Part shown: positions 27,148 to 36,481 of the stretch, piece by piece
Numbering within the stretch: position 1 is the first letter of the stretch
How the letters are laid out: each line of letters opens with the position of its first letter
DNA from: Undibacterium_A arcticum
GTDB taxonomy: Bacteria > Pseudomonadota > Gammaproteobacteria > Burkholderiales > Burkholderiaceae_D
Length of the DNA stretch: 64,000 nt
Direction: 5' to 3' (one strand)
NCBI RefSeq assembly: GCF_042660705.1
Contig: NZ_JBHSUQ010000001.1
Program-made: the position numbers and the translations under genes
Notes under the pieces: generated by a model
What the model saw: only the letters and a program-made list of their open reading frames with translations
What the model was told of the DNA's origin: nothing
The model's database searches: none

Positions 27148-28842
27148 TCAGGCATATGCATCCTCACCCCTGAGCGCGTCAGACTTGATGGACGTCGCGT
27201 ACACCGCATCCTTGAATGGCGTGATGCCGAGGCGGCGGGTCGTGTCGATGAAGCGCTCGCCCTCGATCCGGTCGCGCAGATAGACTTTGACGATGCGCTC
27301 GACGACTTCCGGCATCTGGGTGGCCGAGAACGACGGCCCGATGATCTTGCCGACGCTCGATTCATTGCCTTGCGCGCCGCCGATCGACACCTGATACCAC
27401 TCGCTACCGTCCTTGTCGACGCCGAGCACGCCGATATTGCCGACGTGGTGATGGCCGCAGGCGTTGATGCAGCCGGAGATATTCAGTTCCATCTCGCCAA
27501 TGTCGTGCTGATAGTCGAGGTCATCGAACCGCTCGGCAATCGCCTGCGCGATCGGGATCGATTTAGCGTTGGCCAGCGAGCAAAAGTCGCCGCCCGGGCA
27601 GCAGATGATGTCCGTGATCAGACCGATGTTTGGTGTGGCCAGCCCCTGTGCCTTGGCTTCCTGCCATACCGCAAACAGGTCCGATTGCCTGATGTCGGCC
27701 AGTACCAGGTTCTGTTCGTGCGTCACGCGCAACTGGCCGAAGCTGTAGCGGTCGGCCAGATCGGCGACGAAATCGATTTGCTCGGCGGTGGCATCACCGG
27801 GAGCGACGCCGACCTTCTTGAGCGACAACACGACGATTGCGTAGCCTGGCACCTTGTGTGGTTTGACATTGCGCTTGAGCCAGTTAGTGAATGCCTTGTT
27901 CTCGGCCTTGTGCGCTTCAAACGCAGCGTCAACGGCGGGCAGGGTCTCATAGGCATGCGGCGTGAAGTAGTCGGCGACCCGATTCAATTCCTCGGCCGTC
28001 AGGGTGCTGGGGCTGTCCTTCAGGTCCAGCCATTCCTGTTCAACCTGGCGCGCGAATTCCTCGGCGCCGATCGCCTTCACCAAGATCTTGATGCGTGCCT
28101 TGTATTTGTTGTCGCGACGGCCGTACTGGTTGTAGACGCGCATGATGGCTTCGATATAGGTCATCATGTGCTGCCATGGCAGGAACTCGCGGATCACGCT
28201 GCCCAGAATCGGCGTACGCCCCATGCCGCCGCCGACCATGACGCGAAATCCCACTTCGCCGCTGGCGTTATGCACCACGGTCAGGCCGATGTCATGCACG
28301 GCGATCGCTGCACGATCTTCCACTGAACCATTGATCGCAATCTTGAATTTGCGTGGCAGGTAGGCGAATTCGGGATGGAAGGTGCTCCATTGGCGCAGGA
28401 TTTCAGCGTACGGACGCGGATCGATGATCTCGTCCACCGCGACGCCGGCAAATTCATCGGAGGTGATATTGCGGATGCAATTACCAGAGGTCTGGTTGGC
28501 GTGCATTTCGACCGATGCCAGATGCTGCAAAATGTCCGGCGTCTGTTCCAGATCAATCCAGTTGAACTGGATGTTCTGGCGTGTCGTGAAGTGGCCGTAG
28601 CCACGGTCGTAGTTGCGCGCGATGTAAGCAAACATGCGCATCTGTTTGGTCGACAGCAGGCCGTAGGGCACTGCGATGCGCAGCATATAGGCGTGGCGCT
28701 GCAGGTACAGGCCATTTTGCAGACGCAGCGGCAGGAATTCCTCTTCGGTCAATTCGTTGCTCAGACGGCGGCGCACCTGGTCGCGATATTGCGCGATGCG
28801 CTCCTTGGCAATCAAATGGTCGTATTGATCGTATTGGTACAT
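27148..28842 (-). CDS. cysI: Ferredoxin/NADPH-linked sulfite (nitrite) reductase hemoprotein
   Basis: Siroheme/4Fe-4S reductase making sulfide, 564 residues. Two ferredoxin-like repeats are visible (GHFTTRQNIQFNWI; LRVTHEQNLVLADI). The cluster ligands lie in CCPGGDFCSLA and SGCINACGHHHVGNIG. No flavoprotein CysJ is encoded in this operon, as is common in betaproteobacteria, so the electron donor is not evident. Nine bases separate it from the upstream exporter gene. Confidence 0.92.
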   Translation of the reverse strand: MYQYDQYDHLIAKERIAQYRDQVRRRLSNELTEEEFLPLRLQNGLYLQRHAYMLRIAVPYGLLSTKQMRMFAYIARNYDRGYGHFTTRQNIQFNWIDLEQTPDILQHLASVEMHANQTSGNCIRNITSDEFAGVAVDEIIDPRPYAEILRQWSTFHPEFAYLPRKFKIAINGSVEDRAAIAVHDIGLTVVHNASGEVGFRVMVGGGMGRTPILGSVIREFLPWQHMMTYIEAIMRVYNQYGRRDNKYKARIKILVKAIGAEEFARQVEQEWLDLKDSPSTLTAEELNRVADYFTPHAYETLPAVDAAFEAHKAENKAFTNWLKRNVKPHKVPGYAIVVLSLKKVGVAPGDATAEQIDFVADLADRYSFGQLRVTHEQNLVLADIRQSDLFAVWQEAKAQGLATPNIGLITDIICCPGGDFCSLANAKSIPIAQAIAERFDDLDYQHDIGEMELNISGCINACGHHHVGNIGVLGVDKDGSEWYQVSIGGAQGNESSVGKIIGPSFSATQMPEVVERIVKVYLRDRIEGERFIDTTRRLGITPFKDAVYATSIKSDALRGEDAYA

Positions 28843-28851
28843 TATTAGTCC

Positions 28852-29623
28852 TTAATAAATCAATTTCGCTGCCACGCCGGTGAGTGTCATTGCCAACAGG
28901 CCGCGTAGAAATTTTTCCGGTACCGCGCGCGCGGCCCATGAGCCGATCGTGATGCCCGGTACCGAACCCAGCAGCAGGGTAGCGAGCAACGCCCAGTTAA
29001 TAGATCCAAGCCACCAGTGGCCGAAAGCCGCGATTGCGGTCAGCGGGACCGCATAGGCGATATCGGTGCCCGCAACTTCGGCGGAAGTCAGTTTTGGATA
29101 CAGCATTACCAGCAGGGTCGCGCCGATCGCGCCGGCGCCGATGGAGGAAATGGTTACCAGCGTACCGAGCAATGCACCGGCCACGACTGTGGCATACACT
29201 AATGCGTTGCCCTGCAATTGGCGGCTGGGATGGGCATTGATCCAGGCCAGCATTTTAGCCTTGAACAGCAAGGCGATCACTGTCAGTAATACCGAGCCAG
29301 CGATCGAGTAACGGATGATCTGGCCAATTTCCTTGTCGAGTGCGCCATACGATTTCAGCGCCAGAGTGGCCAGCACGGCTGCCGGCAATGCGCCGACGCA
29401 GAGGCGTCGCACGATTTGCCAATTGACGGTGCCGCGCACCCGGTGGGTAAAGGTGCCTACGCCCTTGGTGATCGATGCGAATGCGAGATCGGTACCGACC
29501 GCAGTGGTGGGCGACGCCGAATAGCAGCGTCAGCATCGGCGTCATCAACGAACCGCCACCCACGCCGGTCAATCCGACCAGGAGTCCGACCGCAAAACCG
29601 GACGCTATATAAGAAAGTGTCAT
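28852..29623 (-). pseudogene. TauE/SafE-family sulfite/sulfur-compound exporter or transporter, one frameshift
   Basis: Integral membrane protein of about 256 residues. The first half starts MTLSYIASGFAVGLLVGLTG, then GVGGGSLMTPMLTLLFGV, and the second carries the repeat motif VTISSIGAGAIGATLLVMLY plus GSVPGITIGSWAA. The frame changes near 29510-29516: the intact reading is SPTTAVGTDLAFASITKGVG then TFTHRVRGTVNWQIVRRLC. Removing one base (or adding two) joins the halves. As the first gene of the cys operon it probably moves sulfate, sulfite or a related anion. An internal ATG at 29439 is not the true start because half the repeat would be missing. Confidence 0.8.
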
Positions 29624-29905
29624 ATGACCTCACACAAAGTAAGGTGAATCGTAATAAACTTAACGCTTATTACAAACTACAGAGTATCTATTTGCTTATA
29701 TGCATATTTGATATATGTGCAATTTCACATACTCCTGCGCATACCATTCAGATGGCTGGATAAGTAGTGGCATATTTTGTAATACCCCATGTTGATTAAG
29801 ATGTGTTTAGTTTTTTGCATCGATGTGCACAGGCATTATTGGCATTTCGGCCCATTTTGGACTTCGGTCTGACTAATGCTGCACAAGCAGTCAATCAAGG
29901 CAATC
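29624..29905. promoter_or_regulatory. Divergent promoter region of the cys operon and cysB
   Basis: About 280 AT-rich bases. Sequences such as GCTTATTACAAACT and TTATATGCATATTTGATAT resemble the loosely defined CysB half-sites and contain plausible -10 elements. CysB is known to bind such divergent regions; no individual site can be assigned with certainty. Confidence 0.4.
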
Positions 29906-30847
29906 ATGAATCTCCATCAATTGCGCTTCGTACGCGAGGCCGTTCGGCAGAATTACAATCTGACCGACGCCGCCAAGGCTTTGTTCACTTCGCAGCCGGG
30001 TGTATCGAAAGCCATCATCGAGCTGGAAGAGGAGTTGGGCGTCGATATCTTCAAGCGCCATGGCAAACGGATCCGCGGCCTGACCGAGCCCGGACGTGCC
30101 GTATTGCAGTCGGTAGAACTGATCATGCAAGAAATCGACGGCCTGAAGCGGATCGGCAAGGAATTCGCCGCCCAGGACAGCGGCAGCTTCACCATCGCCA
30201 CCACCCATACCCAGGCACGCTATGCATTGCCGAAGGTGGTGCAGGCCTTCATGCAAAAGTTCCCCAAGGTCAGATTGTCGCTGCTGCAAGGCAACCCGAA
30301 GCAAATTGCGGACATGGTGTTAAAGGATCAGGCCGACCTCGTGATCGCGACCGAATCGATTGCCGAGATCGCCGGCCTGGTGTCGTTGCCGTGCTACCAA
30401 TGGGAGCATGTGGTGGTGGTGCCGGTCGATCACCCCTTGCTGCAGTCGAAAGCGCTGACGCTGGAAGAGATCGCGGTGTACCCACTGATCACCTATGACA
30501 GCGCCTTCGCCGGCCGCAACAAGATCGACCATGCATTCCAACTGCGCAATCTGAAGCCGGATGTGCTGCTGGAAGCGATCGACGCCGACGTGATCAAGAC
30601 CTATGTGGAGCTGGGCATGGGCGTCGGCATCATCGCCGGCATGGCATTCGATCCCGAGCGCGACAAGGGGCTGCGTGCGATCTCGGTCGGCCATCTGTTC
30701 GGCATGAACGTCTCGCGCGTCGCGGTCAAGCAGGGCGCCTATCTGCGCAGTTATATCTATTCTTTCATCGAATTGCTGACACCGACGCTCAATCGTAAGC
30801 TGATCGAGCAAGTAATGCATGGCGAGAAAGACAGTTACGAGCTGTAA
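29906..30847 (+). CDS. cysB: LysR-type regulator of sulfur assimilation, CysB-like
   Basis: 313 residues starting at the ATG at 29906 (MNLHQLRFVREAVRQN). The N-terminal HTH (LTDAAKALFTSQPGVSKAII) and the effector domain with TTHTQARYALPKVV are typical of CysB/Cbl, which bind sulfate or thiosulfate and O- or N-acetylserine. It is divergent from the cys operon it should control. No truncation. Confidence 0.92.
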   Translation: MNLHQLRFVREAVRQNYNLTDAAKALFTSQPGVSKAIIELEEELGVDIFKRHGKRIRGLTEPGRAVLQSVELIMQEIDGLKRIGKEFAAQDSGSFTIATTHTQARYALPKVVQAFMQKFPKVRLSLLQGNPKQIADMVLKDQADLVIATESIAEIAGLVSLPCYQWEHVVVVPVDHPLLQSKALTLEEIAVYPLITYDSAFAGRNKIDHAFQLRNLKPDVLLEAIDADVIKTYVELGMGVGIIAGMAFDPERDKGLRAISVGHLFGMNVSRVAVKQGAYLRSYIYSFIELLTPTLNRKLIEQVMHGEKDSYEL

Positions 30848-31020
30848 TTCGCAGTTGAATCTGCCACTACTACATCAGACGTACGTGTACTTTGTTGCCG
30901 GCTCTTGCCCTACTAAAGTAATGCCTGCGAGCCGCCGTCGCGTTCACTTTGATCTGGAAATGGAATGACACCGCGGCCGGCGCCGCGACGAAGGAATTTT
31001 TAAATAGCGATGAATTGACG

Positions 31021-31686
31021 ATGACTACACCCGAACAAGCCGATCTGGCCCATTACTACGCCCAACGCGCCCAGAGTTACGAATCCGTATACGACAAACC
31101 GGAACGGCAAGCCGATCTCGCGCAGTTGCGCCAGCAGGTTGCCGAAACAATGCGTGGACATGATGTCCTGGAACTCGCCTGCGGTACGGGTTACTGGACC
31201 GCACAGTTTGCCGCGAGCGCGAACTCGGTGCTGGCGACCGATATCAGTCCTGAACTACTCGATATTGCCAAAGCCAAACACCTGCCGGCCGACAAGGTGC
31301 AATTTGCACTGGCCGATGTCTTCCATTTGCCGTCCGACTTCTCGCAGCGCGGCTTTAGCGCCTGTTTTGCCGGATTCTGGTGGTCGCATCTGAAGCGCCA
31401 GGATCAGGCTGGCTTTCTGGCCGATTTACGTGCCAAGCTGGGCGCGGGCAGCTTGCTGGTAATGATCGACAATTGTTACGTAGAAGGCAGCAGCAGCCCG
31501 ATCGCGCGCACCGACCTGGAGGGCAATACCTACCAGCTGCGCAGCCTGCAGGATGGCAGGCGTATCGAAGTGGTGAAGAATTTCCCGAGCGACAGTACCT
31601 TGCGCAAGAAGCTGGGGCCGGCGGTGCGCGACATCCGCATCTTGCGGATGGAGTATTTCTGGATGCTGAGCTGCCGCTTGAAATGA
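31021..31686 (+). CDS. Class I SAM-dependent methyltransferase
   Basis: 221 residues from the ATG at 31021 (MTTPEQADLAHYYAQRAQSY). Motif I VLELACGTGYWTAQFA, the acidic ribose residue in LATDISPELLD and motif FALADVFHLP are present. Its nearest general group is methyltransferase domain 25/11 proteins of unknown substrate. It stands alone between cysB and a phasin gene, so context gives no substrate clue. Confidence 0.8.
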   Translation: MTTPEQADLAHYYAQRAQSYESVYDKPERQADLAQLRQQVAETMRGHDVLELACGTGYWTAQFAASANSVLATDISPELLDIAKAKHLPADKVQFALADVFHLPSDFSQRGFSACFAGFWWSHLKRQDQAGFLADLRAKLGAGSLLVMIDNCYVEGSSSPIARTDLEGNTYQLRSLQDGRRIEVVKNFPSDSTLRKKLGPAVRDIRILRMEYFWMLSCRLK

Positions 31687-31845
31687 GTGCCCGCGGGTGG
31701 GCGGTCGCCTTCACATCGTCTGCCCAGGTTCCAATTCTGCCCAGTCGATCCCTGAATTGGCGCCGCCCAACGGAGGATGCGCATTGCCATCAGGTAACGG
31801 GCAGTACCAACGGGTAGCACACAACCCGAGTCATTTCCGAGCGAT

Positions 31846-32562
31846 TTATTTTTTGCCGGGGATTTTTCTACCTTGCAAACGCGGCTGGCTGGAGCGCGCA
31901 GGCAGTTTGGCGGCCTGCGCTGCGGCGGCGGTCTTGCCGGCAGCGGCTTCGTCCCCTTGCTTGGCATGTATCGCCTTGCTTGCCAGCTTCTTGCTGCTGG
32001 CGGCCGGACCGGCGGTCGTCACCGCCGCTTCCATTACCGTGGTCTTGGCCGCCAGCTGGTCCGGCGCGACGGAAGCGGTAGCTAATTGGCCGGAATCGGA
32101 CGCGAGGACATCCGGTGTAACGCTCTCGGCAACCGCGTGCGCTAGCGGCTTGGCGGCCACATCGGCGGCAGCGTTGGCGGTCGGCATTGCAGAACCACTG
32201 CTCTGTCCTGAATCGGTGGCCACTGTCGGGTGGGCGGGCATTTGGCTGGTTTTGATGAATAATTCACGCTGCGTGGTGTGCGATGCATTTGCCAGATCGC
32301 GGCCGTAAGCCTGGAGCGTATCGAGATTCGGCCCCTGCGCGGTCAGCGCAAAGAACCCCTGGGGCATAGCCGCGCACAATTGCAGCGCGGTGCAGGCCGA
32401 TGCGCCGAACGAGCTTCTGGCCAGCGCCAGATTCAGTGCCACTAGTTGCTCGACGCCGTCGAGGGTGCTGACTGCCAGGGAGCTGAACATCGACAGCTGG
32501 GCGTCAAGATTGGCCCAGGTTGCTCTCTGCGCGTCTGTAAATCGTTCGGTGATTGAAAACAT
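31846..32562 (-). CDS. Phasin-family (PhaP-like) polyhydroxyalkanoate granule protein
   Basis: 238 residues. The N-terminal two thirds is the helical phasin fold (MFSITERFTDAQRATWANLD, then VSTLDGVEQLVALNLALARS). The C-terminal third is a long Ala/Lys/Pro-rich, low-complexity tail ending RLQGRKIPGKK, which may bind DNA or polyphosphate as in AlgP/PhaF-like phasins. Phasins coat polyester granules; their presence suggests polyhydroxyalkanoate storage although no pha synthase is in this window. Start at 32562 with GGAAAG upstream. Confidence 0.85.
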   Translation of the reverse strand: MFSITERFTDAQRATWANLDAQLSMFSSLAVSTLDGVEQLVALNLALARSSFGASACTALQLCAAMPQGFFALTAQGPNLDTLQAYGRDLANASHTTQRELFIKTSQMPAHPTVATDSGQSSGSAMPTANAAADVAAKPLAHAVAESVTPDVLASDSGQLATASVAPDQLAAKTTVMEAAVTTAGPAASSKKLASKAIHAKQGDEAAAGKTAAAAQAAKLPARSSQPRLQGRKIPGKK

Positions 32563-32773
32563 GGCTTTCCTTCGGCAGGTGGACAGACGGTAACCACCGG
32601 CGGACTCGTTGGCGCGCCATTGCTGCGTTGCAATAAATCAGCCGGGGAATTTACATATTAAACGCTGATTTAAAGCTTTACAAACTATTTTGCATCGCAG
32701 CATTATCCGTTCATCGCCACACCTTGGTGGCGCCATGTTTCACCGATCCGCAGCTCGCACCGCCTGACCACGA

Positions 32774-33075
32774 TCAGTTCAAGTTGCGCTTGCTGGAGTC
32801 CGGCTGGTTTTTGGTCAGCTCCGGTACCGACTTGGCACGGTTTTCCGCATGCGTCGGGGTCGGCGCCGATTGCACGTTGGCAGTCGATTCGTAGATATCG
32901 GCCAGCGGGCCACGACGGATTTCGCCATTTGCGATGGCCTGCTGCAGCTCGGCGACGACTTGCGCCCGGGTCTTGGCGGCGCCGGCGGCGGATGGGCCGG
33001 GATTGACGTCGGCGGCAAACACCGATGATGCAAACAGCAAGGCTGATACTGAGAGGGTGAGGCTTGAGCTTTCAT
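32774..33075 (-). pseudogene. DUF4148 small secreted protein, frameshift just after the start
   Basis: About 100 residues after repair: a signal peptide (SLTLSVSALLFASSVFAADV) followed by the DUF4148 repeat-like region TRAQVVAELQQAIANGEIRR and a charged tail. The ATG at 33075 (MKAQ) is out of frame with the signal by one base. Adding an A in the AA at 33064-33065 joins them. The long in-frame extension upstream would bury the signal peptide and is not credible. DUF4148 proteins are common, uncharacterised periplasmic proteins of Burkholderiales. Confidence 0.7.
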
Positions 33076-33284
33076 TGCGGACTCCATGATGACTGATAAA
33101 AAAGCGCGGCGAACTTGTGATGCCGCTGACCAAACTTGCCGTTTGACGACTTAATGGACGCTTGCTTGGCATATGTCCCGTAGCGAATCGGGTCGTATGC
33201 ATCGATTCGTCCGCTAAGTAGGTTGCAAATTGCAAGTAACGCTCTCATCATAGAATGTATACTTTCGTTTTGCAAGTTAGTAGA

Positions 33285-33743
33285 ATGAAAAATATGAAAA
33301 CGACCGAATTCATGTCTTGTCCGATCGCGCGCTCAGCCCAGTTGATTGGCGACGAATGGGTACTGCTGGTGTTGCGGGCGCTATTTCGGGGCCCGCAACG
33401 ATTTGACGACCTGCAAAAGCAGACCACGGCGGCGACCAATATCCTGACCAGCCGGCTGAAGCGGCTGATCGATGCCGGCATCGTTTCCAAAGTGCCGTAC
33501 CAGGAGCACCCGCCCAGGTTCAACTACCGCCTGACCAAGGCTGGCCTGGGTTTGTTTCCGTTGCTGATCGAAATGATGCGGTACGGTGATGAATGGCTGG
33601 CAACGCCCGAGCCGAGTGCGCTCAGGCTGCGCCATCTGGACTGCGGCAAGATTACGCGCGCGGGCCAGATCTGCTCCGAGTGCGGCAAGCCAGTGACGTT
33701 GAAGAACGTGACCATGGAAACGCTGGGCGGCTTGCCGGCATAG
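33285..33743 (+). CDS. HxlR-family transcriptional regulator
   Basis: About 152 residues with the winged-helix HxlR/MarR-like domain: CPIARSAQLIGDEWVLLVLR, RFDDLQKQTTAATNILTSRL, and the wing PPRFNYRLTKAGL. The C-terminus carries a zinc-ribbon-like pair (DCGK and CSECGKP). The start is either 33285 or 33294; neither has a strong ribosome site. It ends 30 bases before a clear terminator. Target genes are unknown. Confidence 0.85.
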   Translation: MKNMKTTEFMSCPIARSAQLIGDEWVLLVLRALFRGPQRFDDLQKQTTAATNILTSRLKRLIDAGIVSKVPYQEHPPRFNYRLTKAGLGLFPLLIEMMRYGDEWLATPEPSALRLRHLDCGKITRAGQICSECGKPVTLKNVTMETLGGLPA

Positions 33744-33772
33744 TGCAATCTTGCTCGCACGATGAACTGTGG

Positions 33773-33798
33773 AAAACGGCGCCATCGGCGCCGTTTTT
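33773..33798 (+). terminator. Rho-independent terminator after the HxlR gene
   Basis: AAAACGGCGCC-AT-CGGCGCCGTTTTT: an 8-pair GC stem flanked by A and T runs. It can act in both directions and serves the plus-strand HxlR gene and perhaps the minus-strand GYD gene. Confidence 0.8.
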
Positions 33799-33882
33799 GT
33801 GTGCGCTGGGCAATCCGGTGCTGTCGCGCCATAAAAAATGGCAATACACCCGATCTGCGCAGATGCCCCTATATCGGGCTAG

Positions 33883-34176
33883 TCAAGGCAGTCCCTTGAT
33901 GATGCCCTCCATTTCGGATTCGCCGAACGCGCGCATCGTGATGGTGCGGACGTTGCCTTGCATTGCCAGCATCAATCCCAGCCGGGTGGCGGTTTCGTCA
34001 TCCGGCGCATTCAATGTACACACGAGGTCATATGGGCCGAGAACCCAGCTAATGTCGGTGACTTCCACGCCAACGGTCTTGGCCAGCTGCCGGAAATCCT
34101 TGGACCGCTTGATGGTGTCCTTTGCATTCTTCACACCTTGCTCTGTCCAATTAACCAATACGATATGTTTTGCCAT
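33883..34176 (-). CDS. GYD-domain protein
   Basis: 97 residues, full-length GYD family (named after a Gly-Tyr-Asp motif): VLVNWTEQGVKNAKDTIKRS, then WVLGPYDLVCTLNAPDDETA. The ribosome site AAGGAGA precedes the ATG at 34176. Family members are small dimeric alpha/beta-barrel-like proteins without an agreed function. It is monocistronic and convergent with the HxlR gene. Confidence 0.85.
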   Translation of the reverse strand: MAKHIVLVNWTEQGVKNAKDTIKRSKDFRQLAKTVGVEVTDISWVLGPYDLVCTLNAPDDETATRLGLMLAMQGNVRTITMRAFGESEMEGIIKGLP

Positions 34177-34362
34177 GTCATTCTCCTTGTCGGATATGAA
34201 ACAAATGAGTGGCGCAATGCGCCCATGCCGGTCTCATCACCTCCCGTCATGGATATGTCTTTTCTGATGGCGGCGCTTTGAGCATAGTCAAGGACCAGCG
34301 GCGGCGATTGAGCTAACACAAGTGGCGTGAAACCCCCGCCGGCTTCTGGTAAAGTGCCGCGC

Positions 34363-35079
34363 ATGAGCAAATTAACCCTTGACCGTATCCTGCAATCGCA
34401 GGGTTTCGGCACCCGCAAATATTGCCGCAGCCTGATCGACGATGGCGAAGTCACGATCAACGGCGCGGTCGTGACCGACTACAAGATCGCGCTCGACACC
34501 GATGGGCTGGTGTTCACATTATTCGGTGAAGACTGGACTTACCGCGAGCATCTCTACATTGCGCTGCACAAGCCGGCCAATTTCGAATGTTCGCGCAAAC
34601 CGAGCCAGCATCGTGGCGTGCTGTCGATCCTGCCGGAACAATTTAGCTGGCGCGAGTTGCAGCCGGTGGGACGGCTTGATCACGATACGACCGGGCTGTT
34701 GCTGATGTCGGACGACGGCGCCTTCAACCACGCGCAATCGTCGAGCAAGCGCCATATCCCGAAACTGTACCTGGCCAGCACCCAGGATCCGGTCACGCCG
34801 GCACTGATCGCGTACTTGCTGGCCGGCGTCAAATTGCCGGACGAGCCGGCACCGCTGCTGGCGCTGGTTTGCCGCCAGACCGGTGAGCGCCAGCTGGAGA
34901 TCGTGCTGGAGCAGGGCAAGTATCACCAAGTCAAGCGCGTGCTTGAAGCACTCGGCAATCCTTGTATCGCCCTGCAGCGCAGCGCGATCGGCGGCCTGAG
35001 TCTGGCCGCGCTGGAACTGGACGAAGGCGAATGGTGCTATCTGGAGCCGGCGCAACTGGCTTTGCTGGTGCCGGACTGA
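34363..35079 (+). CDS. rsuA: Ribosomal pseudouridine synthase RsuA-type (16S rRNA, probably U516)
   Basis: 238 residues from the ATG at 34363 (MSKLTLDRILQSQGFGTRK). It has an N-terminal S4 RNA-binding domain followed by the RsuA/RluB catalytic domain with the Asp motif PVGRLDHDTTGLLLMSDDG and the YHQVKRVLEALGN motif. The length fits RsuA better than the longer RluB/RluE/RluF. It is a stand-alone housekeeping gene. Confidence 0.88.
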   Translation: MSKLTLDRILQSQGFGTRKYCRSLIDDGEVTINGAVVTDYKIALDTDGLVFTLFGEDWTYREHLYIALHKPANFECSRKPSQHRGVLSILPEQFSWRELQPVGRLDHDTTGLLLMSDDGAFNHAQSSSKRHIPKLYLASTQDPVTPALIAYLLAGVKLPDEPAPLLALVCRQTGERQLEIVLEQGKYHQVKRVLEALGNPCIALQRSAIGGLSLAALELDEGEWCYLEPAQLALLVPD

Positions 35080-35246
35080 ATTTGCGTTGAAAATATACTG
35101 GCAGGTGTATTTTTTAAGGCGCAATTAATTCGGGCTGATTAGCATCGATTTGTGCCTATACTCCCCGTAATATCGATGAATTGCAAGGTATCAAAGCGCC
35201 GGCATACCAATGTGCTGGCATATATCGACGCATCAAAATTACTGCT

Positions 35247-35412
35247 GTCGTCCCAGCGAACGCTGGGACCCAGTGGCGTTCGTTGTGCACGCAGGTGCAA
35301 TTTCGTGCTCATCATGCGTGAATGGATGCCAATAATTGCGCCCGATAACCTCTGTAATGGAGGGGTCAGCATGCGGCAGAAGACACTGGGTCCCAGCGTT
35401 CGCTGGGGCGAC
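35247..35412. repeat. REPIN-like pair of inverted 29-bp palindromic units
   Basis: Unit 1 (35247-35275) and unit 2 (35384-35412) are reverse complements with one mismatch. Each contains CCCAGCG-N2-CGCTGGG-type dyads and the GGGACCCAGTG flank. The 108 bases between them carry no gene. Two inverted REP units of this form are how REPINs, mobilised by RAYT transposases, usually appear. Confidence 0.7.
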
Positions 35413-35482
35413 AGGCGGCGTGCGGCGCTTGTCGCTAGCGTCGCTCAGCGTTGTTACTGCAAACCATCACACCCAGGCCACT

Positions 35483-36337
35483 TCAGCCCACCTCGGGACG
35501 ATACCCCAGCCGCCGCGACAATTGCTCGGCCTGTGCCCGGGTGGCGTTGGCGATCGGCCCGTCCCATTGTTCGCTGACGTGGACCGCAGCCCCGACGAGT
35601 GTCAGCGCAAACTGCATCTGGCCCAGATGGTTGAATACCGGCGCGGCAAACGCATTGAAACCGGCCAGCAGGCGTTCGGCGATGCGGTTGGTGAATTGGT
35701 CGCGCGCGTGGGATGGGTCGAGCCGGCCAATCATGCGCGCCAGTCCATGCGCGCGGGTCTGCGCCAATAATGGCAACAACTCGGCAGCATCTTGCGGTGC
35801 GTCGCTCTGCTGCTGCCGGTTGTGCGTCAATTCGGCCTGCAGAATCTCTGCGGTCTCGCTGTCCGGCAGGTAGGCCGCGAAGCACAAGCCGGTAGCGGTG
35901 TAGGTTAGCGGCAGCACGTTACCGATCTGCAGATTGATCGTCAGCGCGCGCCGCGATGGCAGCAGCCGTACATAGGTCGGCCCCATGTTGCCCCAAGTCG
36001 CGAGCGCCACGGTTTCGCCGGTGGCGTCGCGCAGTTCGGCCAGCGCCTGATCGGCCAGCCTGATCGCATCGAGCCGCCCCAGTGACACCAATCCCAGTTC
36101 CAGCGCCAGCGTGCCGAGATCGTAATGGCCGCTGGCGCCATCCTGTTGCACCAGCCCGACCCGGATCAGGCTGACCAGGTAGCGATGGGCCTTGGCGGCC
36201 GGCATGCCCGCTGCTTTGGCCAGCAACGACAGCGCGATCGGACCGGGCGCATTGGCCAGCGCGCGCAACAACGGGCCGGCGACTTCGACTGACTGAATAC
36301 CTTGACGAGATTCCATTGTTATTGGTTGATTTGGCAA
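35483..36337 (-). CDS. IclR-family regulator, divergent from the FAH/VOC genes
   Basis: 284 residues with an N-terminal winged helix (GIQSVEVAGPLLRALANAPG, AKAHRYLVSLIRVGLVQQD) and a C-terminal IclR effector domain. It is paralogous to the regulator at 6523-7338. A 144-base AT-rich gap separates it from the FAH-family gene it probably controls. The start at 36337 (MPNQPITMESRQG) could also be the ATG seven codons later. Effector unknown. Confidence 0.85.
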   Translation of the reverse strand: MPNQPITMESRQGIQSVEVAGPLLRALANAPGPIALSLLAKAAGMPAAKAHRYLVSLIRVGLVQQDGASGHYDLGTLALELGLVSLGRLDAIRLADQALAELRDATGETVALATWGNMGPTYVRLLPSRRALTINLQIGNVLPLTYTATGLCFAAYLPDSETAEILQAELTHNRQQQSDAPQDAAELLPLLAQTRAHGLARMIGRLDPSHARDQFTNRIAERLLAGFNAFAAPVFNHLGQMQFALTLVGAAVHVSEQWDGPIANATRAQAEQLSRRLGYRPEVG

Positions 36338-36481
36338 CTATTGTGGGAAATGAGAACAAACGACGGTTGATTCCATTCGAGTTTAGCATTACGATACATA
36401 AAATCAATTGCAGTAATCGTAAATTCTTGTTCACCATCAATTATTGCTTCAGCCTTATCAACTCACTTCATCCGGATTCCC

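Noticed and set aside
32774..33235. A 153-residue version of the DUF4148 protein
   Set aside because: It would place the signal peptide in the middle of the protein. The short, frameshift-corrected form is more credible.
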